DNA of 9,456 nucleotides from Klebsiella pneumoniae (GCA_945878745.1 CAMDVY010000085.1:1-9456); one strand, 5' to 3'; positions 1-7,856 are shown, counted from the first letter of the stretch. The notes: generated by a model not told the origin, from the sequence alone. A program made the numbers and translations.

Positions 1-1
1 T

Positions 2-466
2 TTCCTCAACCGCTTTGCATTCAAGGGCGCTCCATTCCCGACCGCCCAGGATCTGCTGGATGACATACGAGCCTGCGCGCCAGCTGAATCCCAGGCGCTC
101 ATCACTGATCTGTTTGAACGGATCACGCTTTATGATCTGGAGGTTACCGACGCTCAGGTTGAGGCACGGGATGACAAACAACAGACCACGATCACGATCG
201 AGGCGTCAAAGTTCATCGCCGACGGCAAGGGCGTGGAGTCTGCCGCCCCACTTGATCAGTGGGTGGATATTGCGTTGCTGCCGGAAGCCGATCCGGACAT
301 TCATGACAACGTACTGCCCAAGCCCCTGGTCCTGGAGCGGCACAGACTCGTAACCGGCAAAAATGAGGTGCGCATCGAATCAACAACCAGACCGGTCCGG
401 GTCGTGGTTGACCCCTATCTGAAGCTCATCGATCGAAAGCCGGACAACAACATCAAGACGCTGTGA
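2..466 (+). CDS. C-terminal part of an ABC permease/M1-family aminopeptidase fusion protein (5' end outside window)
   Basis: An open frame enters from the left edge and ends at TGA 464-466, giving 154 residues with no start in the window. The tail contains a DPYLKLIDRKPDNN segment and a preceding run of beta-strand-like sequence (ITIEASKF, WVDIALLP, LVLERHRLVTG). I recognise this from the C-terminal ends of large membrane proteins that join ABC-2-type permease segments to a zinc M1 aminopeptidase domain; the terminal DPY-KLIDR-x-D-N signature is typical. The HExxH zinc motif and the membrane helices would lie upstream of the window, so catalytic function cannot be checked here. A conserved helix (ALITDLFERITLYD) precedes the terminal domain. 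An ABC ATPase gene just upstream would be expected if the identification is right. The next gene, trmJ, converges on it across a 390-base gap. The coding frame is secure; the family call rests on recall of the tail sequence only. Confidence 0.72.
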   Translation, partial: FLNRFAFKGAPFPTAQDLLDDIRACAPAESQALITDLFERITLYDLEVTDAQVEARDDKQQTTITIEASKFIADGKGVESAAPLDQWVDIALLPEADPDIHDNVLPKPLVLERHRLVTGKNEVRIESTTRPVRVVVDPYLKLIDRKPDNNIKTL

Positions 467-510
467 CCTTGAAGAGACTCATGTTCGCAATGGCAATTGG
501 ACAGTAATTT

Positions 511-529
511 CGCGCCACAACATGGTGCG
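511..529. other. 7-bp imperfect hairpin without T-tract
   Basis: Arms CGCGCCA (511-517) and TGGTGCG (523-529) pair over seven positions, with one G-T wobble as read on the plus strand, around the loop CAACA. It begins 45 bases after the stop codon of the M1-type gene. Neither strand continues into a run of T, so it is not a standard intrinsic terminator. It could be a 3'-end stabilising stem or chance. Confidence 0.3.
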
Positions 530-592
530 ACGGCGTGTTCAGAGTTTCGGAACGAATGTCACAACCAATGAAGTTGGTAGATTCAATCAATC

Positions 593-617
593 GTACGAGC
601 GATCTCATGATTGCGAT
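593..617 (+). repeat. REP unit 1 of array A (degenerate)
   Basis: This 25-base unit begins GTACGA where the intact units have GTAGGA, followed by arm GCGATC, loop TCAT and arm GATTGC, then GAT. It differs at three positions (596, 607, 612) from the intact unit at 8128-8152. The stem still pairs through one G-T wobble. Strand is given as the one on which the GTAG head reads 5' to 3'. Confidence 0.7.
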
Positions 618-634
618 CTTTGATGAATCCAACA

Positions 635-658
635 ATCGCGGTCAGAGACCGCTCCTAC
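635..658 (-). repeat. REP unit 2 of array A
   Basis: Inverted relative to unit 1. On the plus strand it reads ATC, arm GCGGTC, loop AGA, arm GACCGC, then TCCTAC, whose complement is the GTAGGA head. The six-base arms pair perfectly, and the loop is one base shorter than in array B. A 17-base linker (618-634) separates it from unit 1. Confidence 0.88.
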
Positions 659-670
659 ACCATCACCCTT

Positions 671-695
671 GTAGGAGGGCTCTCCTGAGCCCGAT
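671..695 (+). repeat. REP unit 3 of array A
   Basis: Head GTAGGA, arm GGGCTC, loop TCCT, arm GAGCCC, tail GAT. The arm sequence differs from other units, but both sides have changed together so all six pairs are kept. It is the only unit with this arm. Confidence 0.88.
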
Positions 696-704
696 CTCGA
701 TCCG

Positions 705-728
705 ATCGCGGTCAGAGACCTCTCCTAC
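705..728 (-). repeat. REP unit 4 of array A
   Basis: On the plus strand it reads ATC, arm GCGGTC, loop AGA, arm GACCTC, then TCCTAC. It shares the shortened AGA loop with unit 2, suggesting one derives from the other. One base pair of the stem is broken by a C-T mismatch. Confidence 0.85.
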
Positions 729-856
729 AATGAGACCACCGCTGTAGTGGAGGGTGAAGCATGGAGAGCGCTGCCCGACGTTGCGATGGGAGGTGTGACT
801 GAAACTCTGCTGATTACTATCGAATCAAGGCTAAGCGCACCGGTCAACACCGCAGA

Positions 857-1615
857 TCAGTTCGGTGTCTCGATCTCGCCGGGACCGGCTTCTGGACATA
901 CCTGCTTGAGCAGCCCTCGGAGCATGGCAATTTCCGTGATGTCCATCTCCAGCCGCGAGAAGAGCCGTCGAAATCGGGTCATGGTCTGGCCTGGATTCTC
1001 GGCATCAACAAATTTGCTGGTCTTCAGCACTGCATCAAGGTGTCCCATGAACCCTTCCACAAAGGCGTGGGAAGCAAGCGGCCGGTCCCACTCCAGTGGC
1101 TCAATGCGTTTTCCTCCGGCTTGAAACAATTCATACGCGATCACCTGCACCGCCATCGCCACATTGAGGATGGGATATTCGGGATTTGCCGGAATTTCCA
1201 CATGGGTCTGGCACAACTGCAGTTCTTCGTTGGACAACCCCTTGTCCTCTCGACCAAAGACCACGGCTACCTGTTGACCAGACCGTTCCACAGCCGCCGC
1301 CGCAAATTCACGGGGTGACAAGATCGGCCACGGAATGCGTCGTTGTCGTGCACTGGTGGCAACGACCCAGTGACAGTCGGCAATCGCCGATGCCAGACTG
1401 TCCACGACCCGGGCGCCAATCAACACATCGTCACCACCGGCCGCCCGCCATAGTGCCTGAGGGTCGGGGAATCGTTTGGGTTGCACGAGCACCAGATCGG
1501 TCAGTCCCATGGTCTTCATGGCCCTGGCAGTAGCACCGATATTGCCCGGGTGACTGGTTTCCACCAGCACGATGCGCACCCGCTGCAACATTCCCGCAGT
1601 TTCCAACAAGCTCAT
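857..1615 (-). CDS. trmJ: tRNA (cytidine/uridine-32-2'-O)-methyltransferase TrmJ
   Basis: TrmJ transfers a methyl group from S-adenosylmethionine to the 2'-hydroxyl of residue 32 in the anticodon loop of certain tRNAs; it is a cytoplasmic SPOUT-fold enzyme working as a dimer. The 252 residues show the three SPOUT signatures: ETSHPGNIGATARAMKTMG at 19-37 (catalytic-type Asn25 and Arg31), VFGREDKGLSNEEL at 119-132, and the knot segment IPANPEYPILNVAMAVQ at 141-157. The C-terminal LRGLL motif of the family is at 232-236. Length is close to the roughly 246 residues of the E. coli enzyme. I chose ATG 1615 because GAGAGG lies six bases upstream of it. Family alignment would also allow ATG 1591, which begins MLQRVRIVLVETS like E. 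coli but has a poorer ribosome site. It is divergent from suhB, as in E. coli. Confidence 0.95.
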   Translation of the reverse strand: MSLLETAGMLQRVRIVLVETSHPGNIGATARAMKTMGLTDLVLVQPKRFPDPQALWRAAGGDDVLIGARVVDSLASAIADCHWVVATSARQRRIPWPILSPREFAAAAVERSGQQVAVVFGREDKGLSNEELQLCQTHVEIPANPEYPILNVAMAVQVIAYELFQAGGKRIEPLEWDRPLASHAFVEGFMGHLDAVLKTSKFVDAENPGQTMTRFRRLFSRLEMDITEIAMLRGLLKQVCPEAGPGEIETPN

Positions 1616-1713
1616 GCACAACCTCTCGTAACGACTAGATTCAAACCAACCCTGCCAAGCGTGAGTCGCGACGCGCTGTTAAGATAGCCGCAGTTTTGTT
1701 TCAGGCTCCGTCA

Positions 1714-2538
1714 ATGCACCCCCACGTCAACATGGCACTTCGTGCTGCCCGCCGCGCTGGCCAGATCATGGTACAGGCCATGGATCGCCTTTCCGATCTC
1801 AACATCGAAGAAAAGAGCCGCAACGACTTTGTCAGCAATGTCGACCGGGATTGCGAAGCGGCGATTGTCGAGGTCATCCGCAAGGCGTACCCGGACCACG
1901 CCATTCAAGGTGAGGAAAGTGGAATGATCTTCGAAGGCAATGCTGCCAATGCAGGTCACCTCGGACAGTACACCTGGGTCATCGACCCGCTGGACGGCAC
2001 TTTGAACTACCTGCAGGGCATCCCTCACTTCTGTGTGTCCATTGGCGTCCTTCGCGGCACCCAGTTCGAACATGCCGTGGTTTATGACCCGGTCAAGAAT
2101 GAGGAGTTCACGGCCAGCCGAGGCGACGGCGCACACCTGAACGGCCGACGCATTCGCGTCAGCACCAGAACCAGGCTGGCGGAAGCCGTGCTGGGTACGG
2201 GTATCCCGCCTGGCGCCGTGGCCGTGCACCTGGATGCGTACATGGCGACACTGAAGGACATGACCAGCCAATGCCGAGCAGTCCGACGAATGGGTTCAGC
2301 GGCGCTGGATCTTGCCTATGTTGCTGCAGGGCGGGTCGACGGGTTCTGGGAGCTTTCCTTGTCGCCGTGGGACATCTGTGCGGGAACACTGCTGGTGCGC
2401 GAAGCGGGTGGTTTTGTCGGCGACTGGCGCGGTGGCGACAACTTCTACAAGACCGGCAATATCGTGGCGTCGAACCCGAAAACCTTTCGCGCCATGGTGC
2501 AAGCCTTGCGGCCTCACCTGACCCCCGAAATCATCTGA
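1714..2538 (+). CDS. suhB: Inositol-1-monophosphatase family protein SuhB
   Basis: SuhB belongs to the Mg-dependent inositol monophosphatase family. In E. coli it also binds RNA polymerase with the Nus factors in rRNA antitermination, and that second role may matter more than phosphatase activity. The 274 residues carry the metal-site motifs in order: EESG at 67-70, WVIDPLDG at 88-95 (Asp91, Asp94) and PWD at 218-220, plus GSAALDLAYVAAGRVDG at 194-210, which is nearly identical to E. coli SuhB. E. coli SuhB has 267 residues. ATG 1714 is chosen because the protein then starts MHP like the E. coli protein. An upstream in-frame TTG at 1696 is unlikely. The ribosome site is weak (CAGG about nine bases upstream). 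A TAAGAT hexamer at 1680-1685 may be a -10 element, but no good -35 accompanies it. The stop codon abuts that of secF. Confidence 0.95.
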   Translation: MHPHVNMALRAARRAGQIMVQAMDRLSDLNIEEKSRNDFVSNVDRDCEAAIVEVIRKAYPDHAIQGEESGMIFEGNAANAGHLGQYTWVIDPLDGTLNYLQGIPHFCVSIGVLRGTQFEHAVVYDPVKNEEFTASRGDGAHLNGRRIRVSTRTRLAEAVLGTGIPPGAVAVHLDAYMATLKDMTSQCRAVRRMGSAALDLAYVAAGRVDGFWELSLSPWDICAGTLLVREAGGFVGDWRGGDNFYKTGNIVASNPKTFRAMVQALRPHLTPEII

Positions 2539-3468
2539 TCAAGGGACGTATTCGTCCGTGATTTCCGCCTCTTTTTCCTTAGCCGGTGGAAGCAGATCCT
2601 CCCGATTGATCTTCATGACCAGCGCGATCGCTGCCGCAATGTAGATCGAAGAATAGGTACCCACGACGATACCAATGGTCAGCGCGATCGCGAAACCCCG
2701 GATCATCTCGCCGCCGAGAAACAGCAGCGCTAGGACAACAAACAACGTGGTACCCGAGGTCATCAACGTTCGACCCAGCGTCTGATTGGTCGATATATCG
2801 ATGATGTCGGCAATTTCCATCTTGCGAATGCCACGAATGTTCTCGCGAATCCGATCCGCGATGACGATCGTGTCATTGATGGAATAGCCAATGACCGCCA
2901 ACACCGCGGCGAGACTTGGCAGATCGAAAGTCCAGCCAAACACCGAGAAACAACCAAGTGTGATCAACACGTCGTGAAACAAAGCTACAACCGCACCGAT
3001 CGCAAACTGACGGGTGAAGCGGAACATCACATAGGCCAGGATCATCGCCAGGGCCGCCAACATGGCCAGGCCGCCATCCTCGGCCAGCTCGTCACCAACC
3101 GCAGGGCCGACGAAGCTGGACTGCCGTAAAGTTGCGCCCTCGAAGCCTGCAGCGACCGAGGCAAACACCTGATCACCGAGTTTGCTCTGATCAGCCTCAC
3201 CCTGGGGTGGGACACGAACGACGATTTCCCGATCGGTCCCAAACTGCTGGACCACCGCTTCCTTGTAACCTTTCAACTCGAGCTCAGCGCGGATCGCTTC
3301 CGGATCAACCACCCGGTCGAATCCGATTTCGACCAGGGTGCCACCGGAGAAATCGAGACCCCAGTTGAGCCCGCGTACTGCGAGTGAAATGGCTGAGATG
3401 AGCATCAGCGTCAGCGATACCGCGAATGCGACTCGTCGCCAGGACATGAACCTGAAATTGAGCGTCAT
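2539..3468 (-). CDS. secF: Protein translocase subunit SecF
   Basis: SecF is an inner-membrane RND-family protein that, with SecD and YajC, uses the proton motive force to help pull proteins through SecYEG from the periplasmic side. The 309 residues show the family plan: a first membrane helix at about 12-30, the GLDFSGG motif at 37-43, a small periplasmic domain, SFVGPAVGDEL at 118-128, then five further helices at about 132-150, 155-176, 183-204, 237-255 and 258-285. The motif VIGYSINDTIVIADRIREN is at 192-210, with the charged tail typical of the cytoplasmic end. E. coli SecF has 323 residues. The start ATG overlaps the secD stop as ATGA, which suggests translational coupling. ATG at residue 8 is an alternative start. 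It is the last gene of the cluster, and its stop abuts the stop of convergent suhB. Confidence 0.97.
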   Translation of the reverse strand: MTLNFRFMSWRRVAFAVSLTLMLISAISLAVRGLNWGLDFSGGTLVEIGFDRVVDPEAIRAELELKGYKEAVVQQFGTDREIVVRVPPQGEADQSKLGDQVFASVAAGFEGATLRQSSFVGPAVGDELAEDGGLAMLAALAMILAYVMFRFTRQFAIGAVVALFHDVLITLGCFSVFGWTFDLPSLAAVLAVIGYSINDTIVIADRIRENIRGIRKMEIADIIDISTNQTLGRTLMTSGTTLFVVLALLFLGGEMIRGFAIALTIGIVVGTYSSIYIAAAIALVMKINREDLLPPAKEKEAEITDEYVP

Positions 3469-5375
3469 ATGCGCACCTTCTTCAGTTCACGCCCGCCGTA
3501 GAACAGATTGATGAGTGCCTGAGCAACCTGCACCGCCGTATACACCGAAGTAATGAGGCCAACGGCCAGCACCACCGCGAATCCTTTCACCGGTCCACTG
3601 CCGATTCCGAACAGGATGATGGCAATAAAGAACGTCGTGAGGTTCGAATCAAAGATGGTGATGAATGCACGATCGAATCCCGCCTGGATCGCTGCCTGGG
3701 GAGGTTTGATCAACAGTTCCTCCCGGATGCGCGAAAAGATGAGCACGTTGGCGTCCACCGCCATACCAATAGTCAACACGATTCCTGCGATACCCGGCAT
3801 CGTCAGCGTCGCTCCCAGCAGGGACAGGACTGCGGTAATGAGAATGACGTTGCAAGCCAGCGCGACGTTGGCGATCAGCCCAAAGCCCTTGTAAACAAGG
3901 ATCATGAACACCACCACCACCGCCATGCCGATCAACATCGAGTTGATGCCACGCTGGATGTTGTCTTCGCCAAGGCTGGCACCGATCGTGCGTTCTTCCA
4001 CGATATACATGGGTGCAGCCAGCGATCCTGCGCGCAGCAGCAGCGCAAGGTCCCGCGCCTCCTGCAGTTCCACGCCCGTGATCCGGAAACGAAAGCCCAG
4101 AGCGGCCTGAACCGTGGCGACATTGATCAGGCGACGTGTAGTGGTACTGAAGTACTCGATTTTCTCCACGCCATCGGCACCAACCACCTTGCGTTCGCGC
4201 GGTTGTTGCTCGATGAACAGGATCGCCATTCGATCACCGATGTGATCCTTGGTAACCCCATGCATCTTTTCGCCACCATCAGAATCGAGGGTGATGGAAA
4301 CCTGCGGCTGATTGGTTTCCTGATCAAAGTCCTGCACGGCGTTGATGACATCGTCACCAGTGACGATATTGCGCGCCTGGATCTGCACGGGAGCGCCTTC
4401 GTAGTCGTAGGTCTCCAGCTGCGATGGACGGTCGTTTGGCAGTCCACCCAGGCGGAATTCAAGGTTAGCAAACTTGTTGATGATGTCCTTGGCGCGGGCC
4501 GGATCCTGAAGTCCAGGCAAATCGAGAACAATCCGTTCGCGACCCAGCCGCTGTACCTGTGGTTCGGCAACACCCAGTTCATTCACACGATTGCGCAGGC
4601 TGGTCAGGTTCTGCGAGATCGCAAAGTCCTGCAGTTCACGGATTTTCTGGTCGGCATAGCGAAACCGCAATGCAGGATTACCATCAACAGTCTGCTCCGC
4701 GATCTCAAAACCGTCGTTCATGGCTTCAATCAGCGCGCGACCGGCGACTCGTGCATCCTCTGATGCAAACGGGATGAGGATCTCCTGGTCCTTGACCCAT
4801 TCGCCAGATATGTAACGAACACGTCCTTCAACCAGGGCGTCGCGAAAGCCATCCGCAGCGTTCTTGAGCCTGAGGCCGATGAATTGATTCATGTCAACCT
4901 GCAGCAGGAAGTGCACCCCGCCGGAGAGGTCGAGGCCGAGTGACATGCGTTTACCGCCGATGTCCTGCAACCACTGAGGCACCGTCGAAGCCTGATCAAG
5001 CGCAACGATATAGCTTCTTTCGCGTTCGTTGAGCAGCAGCTGAACGGTATTGCGTGCCGCATGCTGATCATTGGGCTCTTTCAGTCGGATGAGACCGGTG
5101 CCCCCATCAAGTTCAGTGTCGATGACTTCGACGCCACCTTTTTGCAGAGCCTCCTCTACCCGCTTGAGCACACCCTCATCAACGACGTGCGCCGTGTCCT
5201 GCGCCTTGATACGAATCGCGGGATCAGGCAGGTACAGATTGGGGGCAGCATAGATCGATCCCACCCCCATGATGAACAAAACAACCAGGTAACGCAGGAC
5301 TGACCCTGAATTCGGAGCGGGTCCCACGTTTCTTGGCGTAAGGAAGCCATTACCAAAAGATTGGCCATTGGCCAT
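3465..5375 (-). CDS. secD: Protein translocase subunit SecD
   Basis: SecD is the larger partner of SecF in the Sec accessory complex, with a big periplasmic domain that grips emerging substrate. From ATG 5375 the protein has 636 residues (E. coli 615). There is a membrane helix at about 27-44 followed by APNLYLPDPAI, the GLDLSGG motif at 147-153, NRVNELGVAEPQVQRLGRE at 262-280 and VLDLPG at 283-288. LRAGSLAAP is at 447-455, followed by five C-terminal helices (about 477-495, 500-522, 527-548, 570-592, 597-625) holding GMAVDANVLIFSRIREE at 537-553. The start lies 13 bases after the yajC stop with only a weak GAG as ribosome site. An in-frame TTG at 5438 would overlap yajC and is unlikely. The 26 residues before the first helix are longer than in E. 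coli and rich in Gly/Asn/Pro. The 3' end overlaps secF by four bases. Confidence 0.97.
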   Translation of the reverse strand: MANGQSFGNGFLTPRNVGPAPNSGSVLRYLVVLFIMGVGSIYAAPNLYLPDPAIRIKAQDTAHVVDEGVLKRVEEALQKGGVEVIDTELDGGTGLIRLKEPNDQHAARNTVQLLLNERERSYIVALDQASTVPQWLQDIGGKRMSLGLDLSGGVHFLLQVDMNQFIGLRLKNAADGFRDALVEGRVRYISGEWVKDQEILIPFASEDARVAGRALIEAMNDGFEIAEQTVDGNPALRFRYADQKIRELQDFAISQNLTSLRNRVNELGVAEPQVQRLGRERIVLDLPGLQDPARAKDIINKFANLEFRLGGLPNDRPSQLETYDYEGAPVQIQARNIVTGDDVINAVQDFDQETNQPQVSITLDSDGGEKMHGVTKDHIGDRMAILFIEQQPRERKVVGADGVEKIEYFSTTTRRLINVATVQAALGFRFRITGVELQEARDLALLLRAGSLAAPMYIVEERTIGASLGEDNIQRGINSMLIGMAVVVVFMILVYKGFGLIANVALACNVILITAVLSLLGATLTMPGIAGIVLTIGMAVDANVLIFSRIREELLIKPPQAAIQAGFDRAFITIFDSNLTTFFIAIILFGIGSGPVKGFAVVLAVGLITSVYTAVQVAQALINLFYGGRELKKVRI

Positions 5376-5388
5376 GGGAAAACTCGGC

Positions 5389-5730
5389 TCAGCCTGCGTC
5401 CAGAGACTTGATGGTCCCTTTCGGCAAGGTTGCACCAATGGCCGTTTTCTGGATCCGCATCTCGATATTGTGACCGACCTGGACCTTTACAAAGTCATCT
5501 TCGACCTTGTTGACCATGCCGACGATGCCACCGGCAGTGACCACTTCGTCGCCTTTCTGCAGACCACCAATCAGCGACAGGTGCTCCTTGCGCCGCTTGT
5601 TTTGCGGGCGAATGAGCATGAAATAGAAGAGCACGATGATGCCACCCATCATCACGAACGGCATCCAGCCCGGCTCTTGGGGGCCAGCGGCAACGCCAGC
5701 CGCATAAATAGTGAGATCAGTCAGGTTCAT
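5389..5730 (-). CDS. yajC: Sec translocon accessory protein YajC
   Basis: YajC is a small single-span inner-membrane protein that associates with SecD and SecF. The 113 residues show a short N-terminal periplasmic part, one hydrophobic helix at about 22-40 ending in FYFMLIRPQNKRRKEH (35-50), then a cytoplasmic domain with KGDEVVTAGGIVG (59-71) and LPKGTIKSL (102-110). This is the family pattern and close to the 110 residues of E. coli. ATG 5730 is chosen because it gives MNLTDLTIYAAG directly before the helix; the frame stays open upstream to a TTG at 5790 but that part overlaps tgt and is not family-like. The start lies 14 bases inside the end of tgt with no clear ribosome site, so translation is probably coupled to tgt. 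The secD start follows 13 bases after its stop. Confidence 0.95.
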   Translation of the reverse strand: MNLTDLTIYAAGVAAGPQEPGWMPFVMMGGIIVLFYFMLIRPQNKRRKEHLSLIGGLQKGDEVVTAGGIVGMVNKVEDDFVKVQVGHNIEMRIQKTAIGATLPKGTIKSLDAG

Positions 5731-6829
5731 TCGTGGAGTTCCAGGCGAGTTGCAGGGTGTCGCGAAGGCTGCGAAATGTACCCGTTTCAATAGAGGCGCG
5801 CAAACGAGCCATCAGCGTGTGGTAGTAGTGCAGATTGTGCTGCGTCATGAGAATTGCGCCCAGCATTTCTCCGCAACGATCCAGATGATGCAGATAAGCG
5901 CGAGAGTAGTGAACACAGGTACCGCAGGTGCAGTCGGCGTCCAGTGGCTCATCAGCATCCCGATGTTTGGCATTACGAATCTTGACGATCCCGCGACTGG
6001 TAAACGCAAAACCGTTCCGGCCGTTACGGGTCGGCATCACACAGTCGAACATGTCGACACCCAGTTCCACACCACGCAGAAGATCTGCGGGCGTACCGAC
6101 CCCCATCAGATATCGGGGTCGGTCGGCTGGCATGTGGGGCAGAAGTTCACACAGCACATGATCCATTTCGGCCTTGTCCTCACCAACGGACAACCCGCCA
6201 ATCGCATACCCATCGAAGCCAACGGCAACCAGCTGTTCAAGATGTTCCTGACGCAAAGTCGGGTACATGCCACCCTGCACAATGCCGAACAGCTTGTTGC
6301 CGGGTGCGCGATCAAACGCGATCCGGCATCGTGATGCCCATCGCATTGACAACTCCATGGAGGCGCGCGCCTGATCCATGGTGGCCGGATAAGGGGTGCA
6401 TTCATCGAACACCATGACGATGTCCGAGCCGAGCAACTGCTGAACCTGCACGGACCGTTCCGGTGTGAGCTCCACTCTGTCGCCATTGATCGGTGACTTG
6501 AACACCACCCCCTGCTCGGTGATCTTGCGCAGTTCACCGAGGCTCCAGACCTGGAAACCGCCGCTGTCGGTCAGAATCGGGCGCTGCCAATGCATGAATC
6601 GATGCAGACCACCACGATCACGTATGCGCTCTGCACCCGGTCGCAACATCAGGTGGAAGGTGTTGCCCAGAAGGATCTGCGTCCCGACCTGTTCCAGGTT
6701 TTCCGGCGTCATCCCTTTCACCGTGCCATAGGTCCCACACGGCATGAACACCGGCGTTTCAATCGTTCCATGTGGCACCTGCACTCGCCCACGTCGCGCC
6801 GCGCCGTCCTGGGCCAACAGCTCATACAT
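5717..6829 (-). CDS. tgt: tRNA-guanine(34) transglycosylase (queuine tRNA-ribosyltransferase)
   Basis: Tgt swaps guanine-34 of tRNAs with GUN anticodons for the precursor preQ1, the first tRNA-bound step of queuosine synthesis; QueA acts next. The 370 residues (E. coli 375) contain the (beta-alpha)8 enzyme's key sites. These are DSGGFQVWSL at 88-97 with Asp88 as the general acid/base, GGLSVGE at 211-217, the nucleophile Asp262 in DMFDCVMPTRNGRNG (259-273), and a complete zinc site with Cys300, Cys302, Cys305 and His331. ATG 6829 is chosen because GGAG lies seven bases upstream and the protein then starts MYELLAQDGAARRGR like the family. ATG 6835 is possible but sits on the ribosome site. The first eight bases overlap the end of queA and the last 14 overlap yajC. 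All catalytic residues are present. Confidence 0.97.
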   Translation of the reverse strand: MYELLAQDGAARRGRVQVPHGTIETPVFMPCGTYGTVKGMTPENLEQVGTQILLGNTFHLMLRPGAERIRDRGGLHRFMHWQRPILTDSGGFQVWSLGELRKITEQGVVFKSPINGDRVELTPERSVQVQQLLGSDIVMVFDECTPYPATMDQARASMELSMRWASRCRIAFDRAPGNKLFGIVQGGMYPTLRQEHLEQLVAVGFDGYAIGGLSVGEDKAEMDHVLCELLPHMPADRPRYLMGVGTPADLLRGVELGVDMFDCVMPTRNGRNGFAFTSRGIVKIRNAKHRDADEPLDADCTCGTCVHYSRAYLHHLDRCGEMLGAILMTQHNLHYYHTLMARLRASIETGTFRSLRDTLQLAWNSTNEPD

Positions 6830-7856
6830 CAGCATTCTCCGTGTGTTTTTCCAGCCATTGCGCGTCGCCATAACTGAAGAATCGGTATTTTTGGGTCACC
6901 GCTTCGGCATAAGCGGCCAACAGACGCTCACGACCTGCAAAGGCGCAAACCAGCATCAGCAGCGTTGTTTGTGGCAGGTGAAAATTGGTGACAAGCGCAT
7001 CAACGACCTTGAATCGATAGCCCGGCGTGATGAAGAGCGCCGTCTCTCCTTGACCTGCGTGGACACCACCGTTGTCATCGGCCACCGATTCAAGGGTGCG
7101 AACCACGGTAGTCCCCACCGCAATCACTCGACCACCCCGACGGCGCGACTGATTGATCGTCGCGGCGGCTTCTTCTGTCACGGCATACACCTCGCCATGC
7201 ATACGATGCGCTGACACATCTTCGGTACGCAGCGGCTGAAACGTGCCGGCTCCGACATGCAGGGTAATGCGGGCGATACTGACGCCGTCGCTGCGGATGT
7301 CGTCCAGCAGCGGCGCATCGAAGTGCAACCCTGCCGTGGGCGCGGCGACTGCTCCCGCGTGCCGGGCGAATACCGTCTGGTAACGCAGGAGATCGTCTGC
7401 CGCCGGTGCTCGCTGGACATAAGGTGGCAAAGGAATCTCGCCTTCCTTTTCGAGCACCTCGAGCACAGGCGCGTTGAAGGTCAGGCGATAACACTCACCC
7501 TCGCGCGCGTCGACGGTGGCCACGGACGCGGCAAAACGAATCTCGCGCCCGGGATGCAGCGGTTTGCTGACTCTGACCTGGCACAAGGCTTGTGAGGTCG
7601 AAACAATGCGCTCGACCAGGACTTCGGCACGGCCGCCGGAGTCCTTTTCGCCGCGCAGTCGCGCCTTGATGACCAGCGTGTCGTTAAGTACCAGCACATC
7701 CGCCGGTTTGAGCAGCGAGCGAATGTCCTTGAAGGACCCATGCACGGTCGCACCCGTCGCAGGAACCCGCAGCAGGCGACTCGACGTTCGCTCAGCCAGC
7801 GGTTCCTGAGCGATCAGCGCCTCAGGCAGGTGATAGTTGAAATCCGAGCGCAGCAT
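6822..7856 (-). CDS. queA: S-adenosylmethionine:tRNA ribosyltransferase-isomerase QueA
   Basis: QueA moves the ribose of S-adenosylmethionine onto preQ1 already placed in tRNA by Tgt, giving epoxyqueuosine. The 344 residues (E. coli 356) carry the family signatures: an N-terminal DFNYHLPEALIAQ (5-17), LNDTLVIKARL (58-68), AAPTAGLHF (171-179), TLHVGAGTFQP (198-208), VDALVTNFHLP (285-295) and YRFFSYGDA (324-332). ATG 7856 is chosen from the family N-terminus; the frame stays open upstream into the tRNA gene but that stretch is not protein-like. No clear ribosome site precedes it. It is the first protein gene after tRNA-Leu, 67 bases away with no recognisable terminator, and it overlaps tgt by eight bases, so the two queuosine steps are made from one message. 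Confidence 0.97.
   Translation of the reverse strand: MLRSDFNYHLPEALIAQEPLAERTSSRLLRVPATGATVHGSFKDIRSLLKPADVLVLNDTLVIKARLRGEKDSGGRAEVLVERIVSTSQALCQVRVSKPLHPGREIRFAASVATVDAREGECYRLTFNAPVLEVLEKEGEIPLPPYVQRAPAADDLLRYQTVFARHAGAVAAPTAGLHFDAPLLDDIRSDGVSIARITLHVGAGTFQPLRTEDVSAHRMHGEVYAVTEEAAATINQSRRRGGRVIAVGTTVVRTLESVADDNGGVHAGQGETALFITPGYRFKVVDALVTNFHLPQTTLLMLVCAFAGRERLLAAYAEAVTQKYRFFSYGDAQWLEKHTENADV

Larger units (their letters stand above)
467..856. other. Non-coding convergent intergenic region with REP array
   Basis: These 390 bases lie between the 3' ends of the M1-type gene and trmJ. I see no credible gene: the short open frames have no recognisable product and run across the repeats. The stretch holds an imperfect hairpin at 511-529, a small ACCAA/TTGGT inverted repeat at 564-578, and four REP units between 593 and 728. 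No hairpin is followed by a T-run on either strand, so I cannot assign a classical terminator to either gene. Nothing recognisable remains between 730 and 856. Confidence 0.7.

Noticed and set aside
593..728. Short regularly spaced repeats that could suggest a CRISPR array
   Set aside because: Units alternate in orientation, vary in sequence, have 9-17 base spacers and form hairpins with a GTAG head, as in REP elements; no cas genes are present.
1711..2271. 186-codon minus-strand frame opposite suhB
   Set aside because: Antisense shadow of suhB; no family resemblance.
4203..4763. 186-codon plus-strand frame opposite secD
   Set aside because: Antisense shadow of secD with no recognisable motif.
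5711..6334. 207-codon plus-strand frame opposite tgt
   Set aside because: It is antisense to a fully conserved enzyme with all catalytic residues; long antisense frames are expected from the codon bias here.
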